A stretch of DNA of 64,000 bases from Epiperipatus broadwayi (GCA_028023455.1 JAQFVV010000287.1:746001-810000); one strand, 5' to 3'; positions 22,429-34,500 are shown, numbered from the stretch's first letter. Numbers and translations are program-made. Notes: generated by a model from the letters alone, not told the origin.

Positions 22429-22763
22429 GCATGTTGGGAGTAACAAGAAGAGATCAAAAACGCAATATATAGGTAAAAGAACAAACAGGTGTTACTGACC
22501 TCATTGAAAAAATTAAAAGACTGAAGTGGAGTTGGGCTGGACATATTGCTAGAAGATATGATACTAGATGGATTTAAAATCTTAAACTGGATTCCAAGAG
22601 ATTGTAAAAGACCCAGAAAGAGACCACATGTGAGATGGATGAATGAAATAAGAAAGTGTGCAGTGGTGGTGTGAAGAAGAGAAGCTAAAGATCAGAAAAG
22701 ATGGATTGAACTTGGAGATACTTTCATCCTGCAGTGGATTGAGAATGATTGATGATGATGAAT
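22429..22763 (+). mobile_element. 5'-truncated RTE LINE copy (3' end only)
   Basis: The sequence begins in GCATGTTGGGAGTAACAAG and continues with the RTE C-terminal region, matching the peptides KRLKWSWAGHIARR and WIPRDCKR of the better copies, to the family's 3' end GATTGATGATGATGAATG. Stops interrupt the frame. Such short 3' fragments are normal products of aborted target-primed reverse transcription. Confidence 0.85.
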
Positions 22764-23141
22764 GCGCCATAATGCACATAGTATAAATGTTGTATTTCTT
22801 ATTTCTGCAAAGTAGGCATTTGGAAAAGACTCTATAATTGTACTTATAGTGGCATTCTTTTCCTGATGAATTTTTGTAATATATATTGTGGGCTACTACA
22901 CTCAAAGAATATATGTTTTTGGTTCTCTTCTGATCTATGGCTCAATTCACATATAGTGTCAATGTTAAGAATGTTTCTCCAAAATTTAAATGATTATTTA
23001 TTAAAGAATGATGCTCAAAAAATTATTAATTAAAAACATAAAGAATTAAATGTATTGCTTCTGCATTTATAAAACTGCTAATCAAAATGTTTTGTTTATA
23101 TTTGCTTACAAAGAATTTGTTTTTTCATCATTTTATAAATA

Positions 23142-23275
23142 TCACATGATCATCATTTCTTATGCTTGCTTATAACTGTTATTAAAACAGGCAAAACTCA
23201 CTATACGTATTGCCACTCACTGCAAGCTAGAGTAATCAATGGATGCCAGAAGGCTTGCGCATAAAATCCCATCTA
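23142..23275 (-). repeat. hammerhead-repeat fragment lacking the ribozyme core
   Basis: The minus strand matches the 3' half of the family (from GATGGGATTTTATGCGCAAG to the CATGTGAT end). It is truncated just downstream of where the ribozyme would end, so no CTGATGA or GAAA core is present. Confidence 0.8.
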
Positions 23276-23311
23276 TTTATTATTTTATACTGAGAAATTA
23301 CTGGTATGTTC

Positions 23312-23415
23312 TGTATAATTGGTAGAGTATCTGGTTTGGGTTCGGGAAGTATCAGGATCAATTCTGGAATTCACAGTTCTGGCACTCAAACTTCTTACGA
23401 ACTCCTGAACAATAA
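23312..23415 (+). mobile_element. second tRNA-like SINE family, copy 1
   Basis: Box-A-like TTGGTAGAGTATCTGG (about 23319) and box-B-like GGATCAATTC (about 23355) are about 35 nt apart. They are followed by GGCACTCAAACTTCTTACGA, which is shared in inverse orientation with the copy at 34.1 kb. The shared body makes an interspersed SINE more likely than a tRNA gene. Confidence 0.55.
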
Positions 23416-23465
23416 AGTCACATGCCCTTTTTTTTAACAGCGAAAACTGCGTTCTTTATTTTTCA

Positions 23466-24575
23466 CATTACATAAAAGTTTCTTAATTCCTGCTCAGTGG
23501 TGAATTTATGCCTCTCTACTCCTTCGATTAAATTAATTACCCAATGAATCAAAATGAATTTTTTATTTTTTGCTTTTTTATATCATACACTACTGAAGCG
23601 CCACCATTATAATTTATACAGGTTACAGGTGAAAATATCTGTAACTTGATATTTTAAAACTGTTTTTTAGCAATTCAATATTTTTATTATTGACATATTT
23701 TGCACTTGACAATACTCGTGATAGTTGTATTCATGTTAAAACCTATGGCTTCTGTTCAAGCCTAAACACAGTACTGGTTTAGATTATTACATATTGAAGT
23801 GTAGCAATTATTATAAAAATTTATTAACACAGTCCACGAAGCACTTTTATAAATGTTTGTGTCATATAACATTATAGTCTCTGTGTATATTTTTGCATAT
23901 TATGATAAATTAATATAAAAATAGATGGATAATAGAAGTGACAAAATTACAAAGTACTAGTCTAATTATATTTCATTTGTATCATATAAACAGAATTTAT
24001 AGACTTCTGAAACAAACAAACAAAAAGGCAATAAGGATAGGTGGGTAACGTATATCCAACTAATTTAGCCACTCAATTTTTCTTATATTATATAAAAGCT
24101 CCTTAATTCCTGCTAAGTGTAGAATTTACAATTCTCTAAGACTTCAATTAAATTATCCAATAATTCAGTAATGAATTTTGTTTGCTTGCTTTTTTATATC
24201 ATATACAGTTGAAGCCTACTGTTATAATTCATCCAGATTACAAATGAAAATGCTGCTTTTGACTTGATTTTTTTTTAGCAACTCAGTATTTTTATTAATT
24301 ATTAAAAATATATTGTGCGCTTGACAATACTACTGGTAGTTGTTGTATTCATGTTAAAATCCACAGCTTCTATTAAATAAATACCGGAATTAAAATAAGC
24401 AAAAATTTAATGCTGGTTCAGATTACTACATACAGAAGTGTAGTACAGTGTACGAAGCACCTTTATCACAATACTCATGTAATATAATGAATTATAATCT
24501 GTGTCTATTGTTGCATATTATATAATTGATATAAAAATACTTGAAGAACAGAAGTCATAAAATTACAAAATGCTA
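23466..24575. repeat. diverged direct duplication of about 500 bp
   Basis: The segment 23466-23970 recurs at about 24084-24575. Shared words include CTTAATTCCTGCT, TTGCTTTTTTATATCATA, CTTGACAATACT, TTGTATTCATGTTAAAA and TGTGTCTATTKTTGCATATTAT. Divergence and small indels show that the duplication is old. No coding frame is shared. Confidence 0.8.
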
Positions 24576-26150
24576 TTGTAATGGAATAGAAATTAGAATA
24601 TGGGATGAGAATACAAAAAACTTTAGTAGGTCTCAAGAACTGAGACAAGCATAAACATTGAACGTTATTTTGTAATTAAATAATAATGATGCTACCTTCT
24701 TAATTAATAGCCTTATAGATTTGGGAGCCATTTTGTGATGGCTACCAATGCATGATCATCACTGGCCTATAGTTGGGTAGCCATTTTGTAATGGGATAAT
24801 AAATGATCTTCTACCCCATTATCTCTCTTCTGGTTTGGTCAGCATTTGTAATGAAACAAAATAAATTTCCCTACAGGTTTTTGCACAACCATTCACTACT
24901 GGAACAAAATTAAATAAAAAAATAATAAGGAAATGCTCTTATGGTGTAAATATTATTTGTAACAGAACAAATCATGTACCAATAAATAATAACTCTGTTA
25001 TCACCTGTAAAAAAATTATCTAGCTCAGACATTAGTTACACTATGCAATAATCAATATTTCCAATATATAATTATTTATACTGTCTACTGCATTAAAGTA
25101 AAATACTGACAACAATCTATCCAAACCTAATTTGTTCAGATAGCATTTAAAACAAAAGAAAACAAACAAGATCAACCCCTCAGATATTATCAAATCTATT
25201 CAATATCCCAAAATAAACTACAATAAGCAGTGAAATCATATATCATTGTCCAAAACAATGATATATGACTAAGACATCCATTTAATTTATAATGGAATGA
25301 ACCCAAATGCAAATCAATAAATAACTAAGTTCTGATATATTTTACTATTCAAATATTACACATAGTAATGTAAATTTGCATTAAAATTTAATGATATTCC
25401 ACCAAAATAAACTAGTTCCTAAATGGTTATAATAACACTTGGAGAATGTTTTATAAACTTACAATATCTCTAATGTTTAAATAAAATAAACCATTAATCA
25501 GCTTTATATTAAGTTCAATAACATGTTATATAATATTAATAATTTATCTATTCTCTATATCAATATACAATTATTGCTTAAGTTATATATTAAAATGAAA
25601 TACTCTACAAGAACTCATTATTAATAAACCTATTAGATAATCTTGAATTTATAATATCCAATCATATCATTATATCAAATATACAATAAGTTTCTATTGG
25701 ATATTTACCAAATTGCAATCAACTAATATTATCCATCTATGTAAATTTCCTATAAATAAATGATTAAAAATAGATTTTATAACAATTAAATGATATAAAA
25801 TAATCATTGATGTTTATATAAGTCAAGGATAGATATTAAGATATAATAGTTAATAAAATTTATGATCCCACTCAAAGAAGTTTGACAATAATTAAGGCAA
25901 ATCATTCTGACTGATGACAGAATAAAATCTATCAAGATCTTTATAACTGAACAAGATAAGCAAGCTCTTAATAATTAACTGTGAACTAATGAAATTATTT
26001 ATAAAACTGATATTAACTCACACAAAGCTAACAACTATTTCATTGTAATGACAACATAAAATTTATATCTAATTAAACATAATAATCGTATAATAAAATA
26101 ATTTTATATATATTAATGTATTTTAATAGTTGTATTTTTATGTGTTCAAA
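24576..26150. other. AT-rich noncoding stretch with a weak minisatellite
   Basis: Around 24720-24860 a word like GGTAGCCATTTTGTAATGG recurs three times at 50-60-bp spacing with heavy decay. The remainder is AT-rich sequence without recognisable features. Confidence 0.4.
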
Positions 26151-26165
26151 TTTTGTAGATCTGAT

Positions 26166-26210
26166 GAAGACTGCATGGTACAGTCGAAACTGTAATCAAT
26201 AATAAAAAAA
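26166..26210 (+). ncRNA. hammerhead-core-like motif, probably degenerate
   Basis: CTGATGA is followed by a 5-bp hairpin (GACTG-CATGGTA-CAGTC), then GAAA and CTGTA. This has the core order and a good helix II. Helix III would need a one-base loop, and no convincing helix I pairs the flanks. It is read as a decayed ribozyme or a chance match. Confidence 0.3.
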
Positions 26211-26605
26211 TTTTTGCTGAAAAGTCGAAGATTATTGAAATTCAATATTATAATAAAATATACATATATATAATCATCACTTATCGATATTGGTCTGATT
26301 TTTAGATTATGATAGTTTCTTACAAAATTATAAGATTATTTTCAAAACACAGATATTATTATTAAGAAACAGAAAAAGTTATTCACAAATATTGGAAGCT
26401 AGTTGCAATAACAATTTAAAAAAAAAAAAACAAATACTGAAGTGTATTGTAACGATTCAAAAAAAAAAATCTTATTACGCAAATTCATCAGAATTCATGT
26501 AATAACAAGAAACAAAATTAAAAAAAAAATCATATTTATGTATTATAAATTCATCAAACAGGATTTTGTATAATAATATTAAATAAATAAAAGTTATATA
26601 TGTAT

Positions 26606-26665
26606 CGGTTAAATTGGCTAGAGTGGATAGTTGAAAGAGATTGAAAGTTTGGGTTCAAATCCTTT
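26606..26665 (+). mobile_element. tRNA-like promoter block (SINE head)
   Basis: Box A TGGCTAGAGTGG (26615-26626) and box B GGTTCAAATCC (26652-26662) both fit the RNA polymerase III consensus closely. The region between does not form a tRNA cloverleaf. It resembles the tRNA-like part of repeat R1 at 55.5 and 59.1 kb. Confidence 0.55.
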
Positions 26666-29320
26666 TAATTAAATAAATAGTATTAATTAAGATAAAATTT
26701 TAAAAAGCCATTTACATAAAAAAAGTAATAACTTATACAAAAATTTAATATGTTAAATTAGAAAATTCCTTACTTTCATGATTGCAAATACTTTTTTTAA
26801 GAAAATAAATCAAAGTTGTTGGAAATTTGGTCTATTATAAATTCTAGATTCTAAACTGTGGAACAAAGCATAAAAACACAATGAAAAATATTTGATTAAC
26901 AGCAGGAAACCTTTTGTCAATTATGTGGAGGGCTTAATTTGTAAAAAAATTATTTTTTATTAAAATAGAACCCGATATAAAATAAATTAGACATTACAAC
27001 ATCTACCTACAATATAGAATCACAAACCACATAATAATTATCAACAAAAAAAGATAATTGATAAGAAATAAAATATACATATTTATAATATACGAAAATA
27101 TTTATCATTAATACAGAATGAATTTCATATTTTGTGTACTAAATAAAAAAATATTTCCTTTACAGGAAAATGAAAACAATTATCACATAATATTACTTTC
27201 TTATTGTACCAGTCGAAAAATGCACCAAAAGAACTGTAAGTCGGATTCAAACTCAGTCGTTTCAAACTGAATTCAAACCCAACTCAACAGCTCAGATTAG
27301 TAGAAATCGACGGCACAGTGCTATGCACCAAGAAACTAGCTCAACGGTTGGTGAGGATCAGAGACCCCTGAACTGACATTAATATCTGATAATAAATAAC
27401 TAAAATAATTTTAAATCGAATCATATGTATATGTTCGGGTTGCCAACACAGACAGCGAGTATTAACATTAAAATAATTATAAAAGAATTAAGAACGAAGA
27501 AACCAAGTGTGTTTAGAAAATATTTAATAATAATAATTTGTTTTGTTTGAATTTTATATAATGATTATATTAATTACCTCTAGCCTTTAACAGAATTTAT
27601 AATAATAATAAGAGTGGCGGTCCTTGTTATATGCCAACAAATATTACACAATATTGGAATTCTATGTCTATGCCCCCAACAAGAAAATAAAAGGCAGATA
27701 AAGGTATTCATTAGTAAAGGAAATTTTTACTCTAATTTTATACGAAAGAATGTGATATTTATTTTCACATTCGCAAATCCATTCATGAAGAGCAAGATAC
27801 GTATTTTAGGGCATAACAATTTTTATTAGAAACTTATTTTGAGATAAAACGGAGAATTTGTTGGACTTTAATTTAAATCACTTCATCACGAATTACGAGC
27901 ATCAGAGCGGGCTTTACTGGACCAGAGAGGTAACGGTGCTGACGAATTATGAGCTATAAAGTGAAATTGAAAGATGATAGCTAGTTGATAATCGAAGTCC
28001 TATGGCGGCTTGCGTCTGACAAGTCTTATGCCCTTTGACTAATATGAATTGGAGAGGAAGTACTTTCTTCCTCGATAATTTAAAATAGCAGAAATATTAT
28101 CACCGACCAGCCTAACGGAGCGGAAGATTGCCCTATGTCAGCAACGTTGAAGATGATGACTTGATAGTCATCGTTTGAATACTAAAACCCATATAGAATG
28201 CTCTACGTGATGACTTGATCAATTAATTAAAGTCAAATGAGCTTTTAACGAAAACTATTTTAAAGTATTTGCAAATCATATTAATTATGCCCCAATCATC
28301 GTGCCCTTCCTGAATCTAAATAGCAATTAACTGAAATTTGAATTAGAGTATATTTATTTGATTCCTTTATCGGCCCTTTGCAAAAAAACATTTTAAGATT
28401 ATATTTGAATACTAAATAAATATTAGTGAAACGAGAAAATAGCGGTGGCATAGATTAAAAAACGGAGCTAATAATTTATTATTAGCCAATGATAAAAATA
28501 ACAATCATTAATAGTTTCTTTCGACTCGATGATTAATAGAACTGTATTAATCTAGTTCTAATGGACGAGAATTATTATCAGAATTAATATTATATTATTT
28601 GCGTGAGGCAAATAGAACAAAGGAGCTCATCGAGTCGAAAGATTATTGGCATATAATTAAAAATAAACGACATTAATAAAGCACACAAATATATATATAT
28701 AATATAATAAATGAACCGCCAAGTAAGAAAAGAGAAAGTTAAAGACTAGAGGTTGAGAGAATTACGATATAAGCTTACAGTAGCGTGAATAAAAGGTTTT
28801 ATAAAGATTATTACATTAAAGAATTAAAAGAGCTCTAAAAGGGAGTGTAAAGTTCAAAACTGGCCAGAAAGATTAAGGTTCATTTGGAAACATATTACCC
28901 AATTCTTCCGGGGCTGGTTCTTAGTTTACATGTCCAGGTTGGTAAAAACGTAGGCATGCATTTAGTCGATTACTTGAACAGCATTTTAGTGGCTTTTTAT
29001 AATTTTAGCAGCATGATTGGTCCGGAAAAGATTCAGCAGCTTCATTGAAGATTTTTAGGGGACTTCAGGAAGCGATAGCCAGATTCCTGATGTTTTAGCC
29101 CTTCACCATGATCGAAACACTATTTAATTTTATAATTTAAAAAAGCACAGAGTTGACTGCACTTCTCTACAACAAAGATGGCTTTTTCTTCTCCAAACTT
29201 TTCAGAGCTATATATACTGTCCTCTCTGATGCCTTCAGGCTAGCGCTTCTTTCATTATCAATGTTTTTAGATACATTGGTTGTTTTTAGATCCATTCCTT
29301 TGATAAGGCTTTCAAACTCA
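26666..29320. other. noncoding stretch, partly less AT-rich
   Basis: 27.2-29.1 kb has more mixed composition than its surroundings but only short frames. A perfect 15-bp inverted pair, CTTTCGACTCGATGA at 28518-28532 and its complement at 28627-28641, encloses about 95 nt. No family was recognised. Confidence 0.4.
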
Positions 29321-29327
29321 TTAACTT

Positions 29328-29357
29328 GAATTCATTTTCTAATTAGAAAATGAATTC
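29328..29357. repeat. perfect 30-bp palindrome
   Basis: The half site GAATTCATTTTCTAA is followed immediately by its exact complement, with no loop. A second small hairpin (AAAATCA-GAAAA-TGATTTT) follows at about 29361. Confidence 0.9.
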
Positions 29358-29379
29358 TTAAAATCAGAAAATGATTTTA

Positions 29380-30290
29380 ATTAGGAAATCCTTATCTTTT
29401 TTCTAATTAATAAAACTTTAACTGTTGTTTTTGAAAAGGGAAAATCTGAAAGCTTATCGAAAGAATGTAGCTTTTAATCATTAAACTTTAACAACTTATT
29501 TAAAAATAAAATCAAACATTCCCGATGCAATGAAACTTTTAAACAATTATATATATTTAAATATTTACAAATATATACGCACAATCCATGCAGTTATAAT
29601 ATATAAATTCATGAATAATTCTATCATGAATTTATTAATAGAATTGATCAATTTAAATATGAAACTAATTATTTGAATACACATTTATGAAATAAGTTAT
29701 TCTTTATGGAAATTAGCGTGGATTGAACGTATAAAGCCCCATTGCATCGGAAATTTAAGGTTAGTACTAGGGTTTGAAGTGGGCTTATGGCTAGAGGTCA
29801 TGAAGCTAGGATCGAACTCAGATCCGACTGCTTCATTATATACTGCTGTACTTATTAAAACATTTATATTCAATTTGTGACTGATATATATATATTGTCA
29901 TGATTTTATTTATTTTACTTATTGCTTTGGATTTCTTTTAGCTTGCTAAACATATATTATTTTCATTTCCCTATAAATTTTAAACATGTTTTTGGTATTA
30001 TGCAAACTATGAAACAAAACCTATTTATTATACATTAGTTTGGGTGCTAATGATATTATTTTCATGTTTTTATTACAATTACTGCTATGAATTCTCTATT
30101 TCTCTGTAAATAAATTATTTTTATGCATATAAATGTATCCATTTCATTTCTTATTGATTGCATTTTCTTCTGTTATTAGAATATAGTAGTAGTTCTGTAT
30201 GATAGTAGACTTTATACTCTAGCAGTACCATAAATTATTAATTCCAAAATAAATTATTCTAGCTAACCAATTACTTACAAAATAAATTAC
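29380..30290. other. AT-rich noncoding stretch
   Basis: No gene or element was recognised. Short frames reflect AT bias only. Confidence 0.45.
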
Positions 30291-30303
30291 AATCGCTAAT
30301 AAT

Positions 30304-30387
30304 ACGATTAAGTCAAATAATTTTTTATTTTTGGGAAATATATATATTCTAGCACATGCGCGTGTGCCGCACACGCACATGTGCTAG
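30304..30387. repeat. 84-bp segment with GC-rich 22-bp-arm hairpin between 13-bp direct repeats
   Basis: Arms at 30346-30367 and 30369-30390 pair at 21 of 22 positions around a single base. The arm starts ATTCTAGCACATG and continues in alternating purine-pyrimidine GC sequence. Identical 13-bp repeats AATCGCTAATAAT lie at 30291-30303 and 30388-30400, so the segment between could be a small insertion with a target duplication. It is sharply GC-richer than its surroundings. Confidence 0.75.
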
Positions 30388-30400
30388 AATCGCTAATAAT

Positions 30401-31085
30401 GTCAATTACATTTATAATAAAAAAAGGGTCCAACAATTTTATTAGAAGGTAAAAAAAGCATCACATGATCCCAGTTTAATGCTATGCTTTTTCAAAAACA
30501 AAGTATATTTTATAGTACTCCATTTCTGCCACCTATCATAAGTTTGAATTATCAATAAATATTATATGACACTGCTTATTAAATCTCTAAGTGCTAACCT
30601 ATCCATCCAGAATTAACTAATTATTCAAGCTTATACTAGTTGGCAAAAGTAAACATAGCATAAATAGTTTGTAATTGAAGATAAAATTACCTCTAACTAT
30701 AAGGTGAAGCAATTTGATTAAAAAAATATTAAAAAAGTACCATTATTTAGTGTACTTTTTAAAAAATACTGTTTTTAAATTGCTTTTAAAATTTATACTT
30801 TTTTTAAACAGAAAAACAAATAAAAATCTAGCCAGAAGTACTAAGATATTATCTCGTCTCTAGTACAGTACTGATAATTCTGGATAGAGGTCATTTATAT
30901 TCAAAAATATTATATGGTGTATTAAAACACAATCATAATTAACTGTCAGCTAAGAGAAGACCATTTTTTTAATGAAAATAATAGTGATATAATAAATTCT
31001 AAATCTAATGTGCAGTTTTAATTTGAGACATTGTGTTAAATACAACATCTAGACTCGTTAGTTCTTCAATCAAGGTTGACTTTTT
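30401..31085. other. AT-rich noncoding stretch
   Basis: Apart from a small hairpin (AAAAAAGTAC and GTACTTTTT, about 30733-30765), nothing was recognised. Confidence 0.45.
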
Positions 31086-32524
31086 AAATAGAAACACATC
31101 TCATAGTCTTATAGTACTCAATATGCTTTTGATCAGACAAACATTTTTAATTTGTAATGATCACTTTAATGGTAGAATTGATAAACAGTTGATTGTTTGT
31201 GACTTGTGGAATTTTCAGAAAAAGAAATATATATATTATAAATTCTTTCTTTAAAAAAAATTTCTAAATGGATATGGAAGTTTCCAAATAAAAGTACAGC
31301 AAAACTGGGTTATATTTTGAGTAACAGAAAATATGTACTTCAAGATTGTAATGTTCTTGGTAGATTCAACACAAGAAATGATCATTAATTAATGTATTAA
31401 TGCAAAGCTAGAGATAAACTATTAAGAAAGACAATATGAACAATTGATATTTCTAATCTTCAAAAACACTCCCATAAATTTATATTAGAACTTCCAAATC
31501 CTTTTAAAATATTTACAGATTTTGAAGATAGCTCAGACTTCATTGAAATCAATAAAAAGGTAGTTGATACATTATTATAACTGCCAATTGTCATTAAAAA
31601 CAGCCAATTTCTAAGACTTATGGAGTAAAGATAGAATATGAAAAAAATTTTTTAATGATCTATTAATAAGAAATGACTATCTAGACTTATATAAGATGGT
31701 AAAAAAAAATATAGGAAAGTATAACTGAGAATTGGAAAATAAAGTTATAAAAGAAAATAAAAGTCTCAAAATTGTATAGCTACATCTTGGTATTGGAAGT
31801 AGAATGATTTCTCCATTAAGAGGAAAGATGGAACTATTAGTAAAAAGAAAGATGATATCATGAGATATGTTGAAGAGTTCTATAAAGAATTATATATTTG
31901 AGTGAATAAATACAAATATAATTTATATACTTGGAGTTTTTAGATGTAAAAGGATTTGAATTGCCCAGTGGTTTTATATGAAGAAGTGAGATATGCAATT
32001 AAATCTATGATGAAGGAAAATGCTCCAAGAAATATAGAATTATGACTGATTTTTGAAAAGAAGCAAATAAAAAAATAGAAAAATTAGTAGTAAAATTATA
32101 TATCAAATATCTAAATAATAAAGATGTACCAGATGATTGAAAGAATGCAGTCGTAATAATAATATTTAATAAAAATGATAAAGATATTAGAAATTACAGA
32201 CCTATCAATCTGCTATCAGTTTTATACAAAATCTTTACCAAAATAATTCTAATTCATCTAAAATAAATTTTGGATTCTAACCAATCAAAAAGTGTATTGA
32301 GAAAGATTATAGAAAGGACCAATGAATACGAGTTGCCATTGTGCTTTGTATTTGTAGATTATCAAAAGGAACTTCATTCTATAAGAATTTATATAGTGAT
32401 TAAAACTTTAGATGATCAAGATATAGAAATGGATATTGTCTTACACTAAGGAGTATTTATCAAACTGCAATAACAGAAATTATATTACATAGCGATATTA
32501 TGAAGATTAACATCGAAAAGGACG

Positions 32525-32622
32525 TCAAGCATTGGTGGCCGAGTGGTTAGTACAGCTGCCTTACAAGCAGTTGTCCTGGGGTTCACTTCCCAGCCGATGC
32601 TTTGACACATAAAGAAAAAGGG
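32525..32622 (+). mobile_element. tRNA-derived SINE, best preserved head
   Basis: The 72-nt block 32529-32600 can fold as a cloverleaf. The acceptor strands GCATTGG and CCGATGC pair over 7 bp (one G-T), the anticodon arm is GCTGC-CTTACAA-GCAGT, and the T arm centres on GTTCACT. Box A is TGGCCGAGTGG. An A-rich tail (ACATAAAGAAAAAG) follows. The anticodon position would read TAC. It interrupts the RTE copy between the KINIEKG and SISP motifs, so it is a SINE insertion and not a resident tRNA gene. Confidence 0.85.
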
Positions 32623-32686
32623 TGTTGTACAACAGAGTGATTTCATATCTCCAAAGCTTTTTATATTACAATAACTATTTTGTGAA

Positions 32687-32983
32687 TTGAAATGGGAATT
32701 TATTAGAAATGGAAATTATTTAAGTCATCTAGATTTTGCAGATGATGTGATTGTTTTTGCAAATAATTCTTTAGAGCTTCAGGAAATGTTGCAAGAGATA
32801 TTAGATGATTGCAAAAAAAAAAAAAATGAACAAATTCATCTTTCACATTACTGTTACAGTGCATATTTTATTAAAATTAATCAACTTTACATTACAGTTT
32901 CAAAATGCAAGAAAGTGGGACTGAAGATAAATGCTAAAAAGAGTGAAGTAATAATGTTCAGTGGATTTTTTTTAAAAAAGTAA
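32687..32983 (+). pseudogene. RTE reverse transcriptase fragment with FADD box
   Basis: This open 98-codon piece includes LSHLDFADDVIVFANNSLE, the catalytic Y/FADD block of RTE reverse transcriptase. It ends in a KKVGLKINAKKSEVIMFS thumb-like region. About 25 residues without a counterpart in the other copies sit between the two, pointing to a small insertion. It is an isolated surviving frame within a dead element. Confidence 0.85.
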
Positions 32984-33023
32984 ATATTGAAATCATAAAT
33001 TAGAAGTTAACAACTACAATTAC

Positions 33024-33112
33024 TTTTTTTTTTCTTGTGTCATCGGCCGGGAAGCAAACCCAGGACAACTGCTTGTAAGGCAGCTGTGCTAACTACTCAA
33101 CTATTTTGAATC
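33024..33112 (-). mobile_element. tRNA-derived SINE copy
   Basis: The minus strand reads TAGTTAGCACAGCTGCCTTA, then CAAGCAGTTGTCCTGGG and CCCGGCCGATGACACAAG with an A-rich tail. It is inserted in the 3' part of the decayed RTE copy, opposite in orientation to the 32.5-kb SINE. Confidence 0.85.
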
Positions 33113-33619
33113 ACATTTTTAATACAAATGGAAACAATTAAACTTGGTTTGGGGTGCTTTTTCTAGAAATAATATTAAATAAAATATACCACTATATTTG
33201 AAAAGGAAATTTTTTAATAGATGTATTTTATCAATGTTCATTAACAAATCTGAGACTTGGACATTTAATAGAAGAGCAAGCAATACAGAGACTTCAGACC
33301 ACTCAATAAAGTATAGAATAATGAGTGTTAGGAGTTACCAGAAGAGATCAAAAAATGAAATATGTGGATAAGAGAACAAACCAGTAGGACTGATCATATT
33401 GCTAGAAAAGATGATAATAAATTAACAGTTGAAATTTTAAATTGGATTCCAAGATATTATTAAAAACTGAAATCACAAGTGAGATGGAAGGGTAAAATAA
33501 GGAAGTTTGTTGGTGGGTATTAAGAATAAAGACTAAAGATTGTAAAAACTGGATTAAACATGGATAGATTTTCATTCTGTAGTGGATTGGAAATGATTGA
33601 AAATAATGATGATGAGCTG

Positions 33620-34035
33620 TATTGTTAGCATTAAATAAAAACAAAGGATTGAAATAAACGTTCTAGATAAAAAGAAAACAAACAAGAAAATCAATTAAGG
33701 CAAATGAGAAGTCTAGCTAGATTAAGTCTTGTTTGCAACTCAATACTGCAAAAAATTGCTGAACTTGAAGACAATTGCACCACTTACCCATATGGTTATG
33801 ATAGGTAACATTCTAGTGATATTCACCATTGTAGATTCAAAAGTGGATTTAGGGCTCATTACATCATTCTACACTTTTATTTTAAAAAGCCTTATAGCAA
33901 TTGAATATGTTATCACATCTAATGAGTTGTAATAAATTGATAAAAATGTCTTTGCTTAGTCTTTTTTAATGTCAGTTTAGTATTTATATATTGCTTATGT
34001 AGATGCATGATACTATATAAGAATAATATTCAAAT
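33620..34035. other. noncoding stretch
   Basis: A 67-codon plus frame (33729-33932) has no recognisable motifs and is not accepted as a gene. Confidence 0.4.
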
Positions 34036-34042
34036 TAGTTTA

Positions 34043-34150
34043 TTGCTCAGAAGTGCATAAGAAGTTTGAGTGCTACAAGTGCCATAAACGAAATCAATTT
34101 GAGGACTTTATGCTCTGGAGTTTGACACTCTACCAGTGCACTAAACTATG
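34043..34150 (-). mobile_element. second tRNA-like SINE family, copy 2
   Basis: The minus strand reads CACTGGTAGAGTGTCAAAC (box-A-like) and later GGCACTTGTAGCACTCAAAC and TTCTTATGCACTTCTGA, matching the 23.3-kb copy in order and spacing. The B box is poorly kept. Confidence 0.55.
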
Positions 34151-34431
34151 CAGGATTACTTGATATTAATTCATCTTTACTCATATTGATGCCGCAATTT
34201 TCTTTCATCATCAGGGCTGTATCTTCGAGCTGCGGTAAGAGTTGCCTACAATTGTGTCAAGATGGAAAATTATTCAGATTGCATCAATGAAAGCAATAAT
34301 AAATTATTCCTTTACAGAGTATTAGGTATTCAAAATAGTATGAATATGATCGTTAGAAATCAGGGTTGATTTGATAGCACTTAATCATAATAATAATCTA
34401 ATATAATCATAATAATAAAATAACCAAAAAG

Positions 34432-34500
34432 GCTCGTTACTCGTGAGATCACGTGATGTTCGAATACCGGAAGTGACATCATATACCTAAGATCCAGAGA
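34432..34500. promoter_or_regulatory. cluster of ETS-like and E-box-like sites
   Basis: ATCACGTGAT (E-box palindrome) and ACCGGAAGTGACATCA (ETS site overlapping a CRE-like half) lie within about 25 bp in otherwise AT-rich DNA. Such pairs are typical of animal housekeeping promoters. No exon is recognisable on either side, so this is only a suggestion. Confidence 0.25.

Larger units (their letters stand above)
31090..33616 (+). mobile_element. decayed RTE LINE copy with two SINE insertions
   Basis: The segment aligns by eye with the nearly full-length copy at 39.6-42.8 kb, starting within the endonuclease domain (GCTTTTGATCAGAC, then residues like FNGRIDKQ) and running through the reverse transcriptase to an AATGATGATGAG 3' tail. 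Stops, frameshifts and deletions are frequent, so it is older than that copy. SINEs of one family interrupt it at 32.53 and 33.04 kb. Confidence 0.88.

Noticed and set aside
32529-32600. Functional tRNA gene
   Set aside because: The block folds as a tRNA but sits as an insertion in a dead LINE, has an A-rich tail, and recurs as diverged copies at four other places. It is a SINE head.
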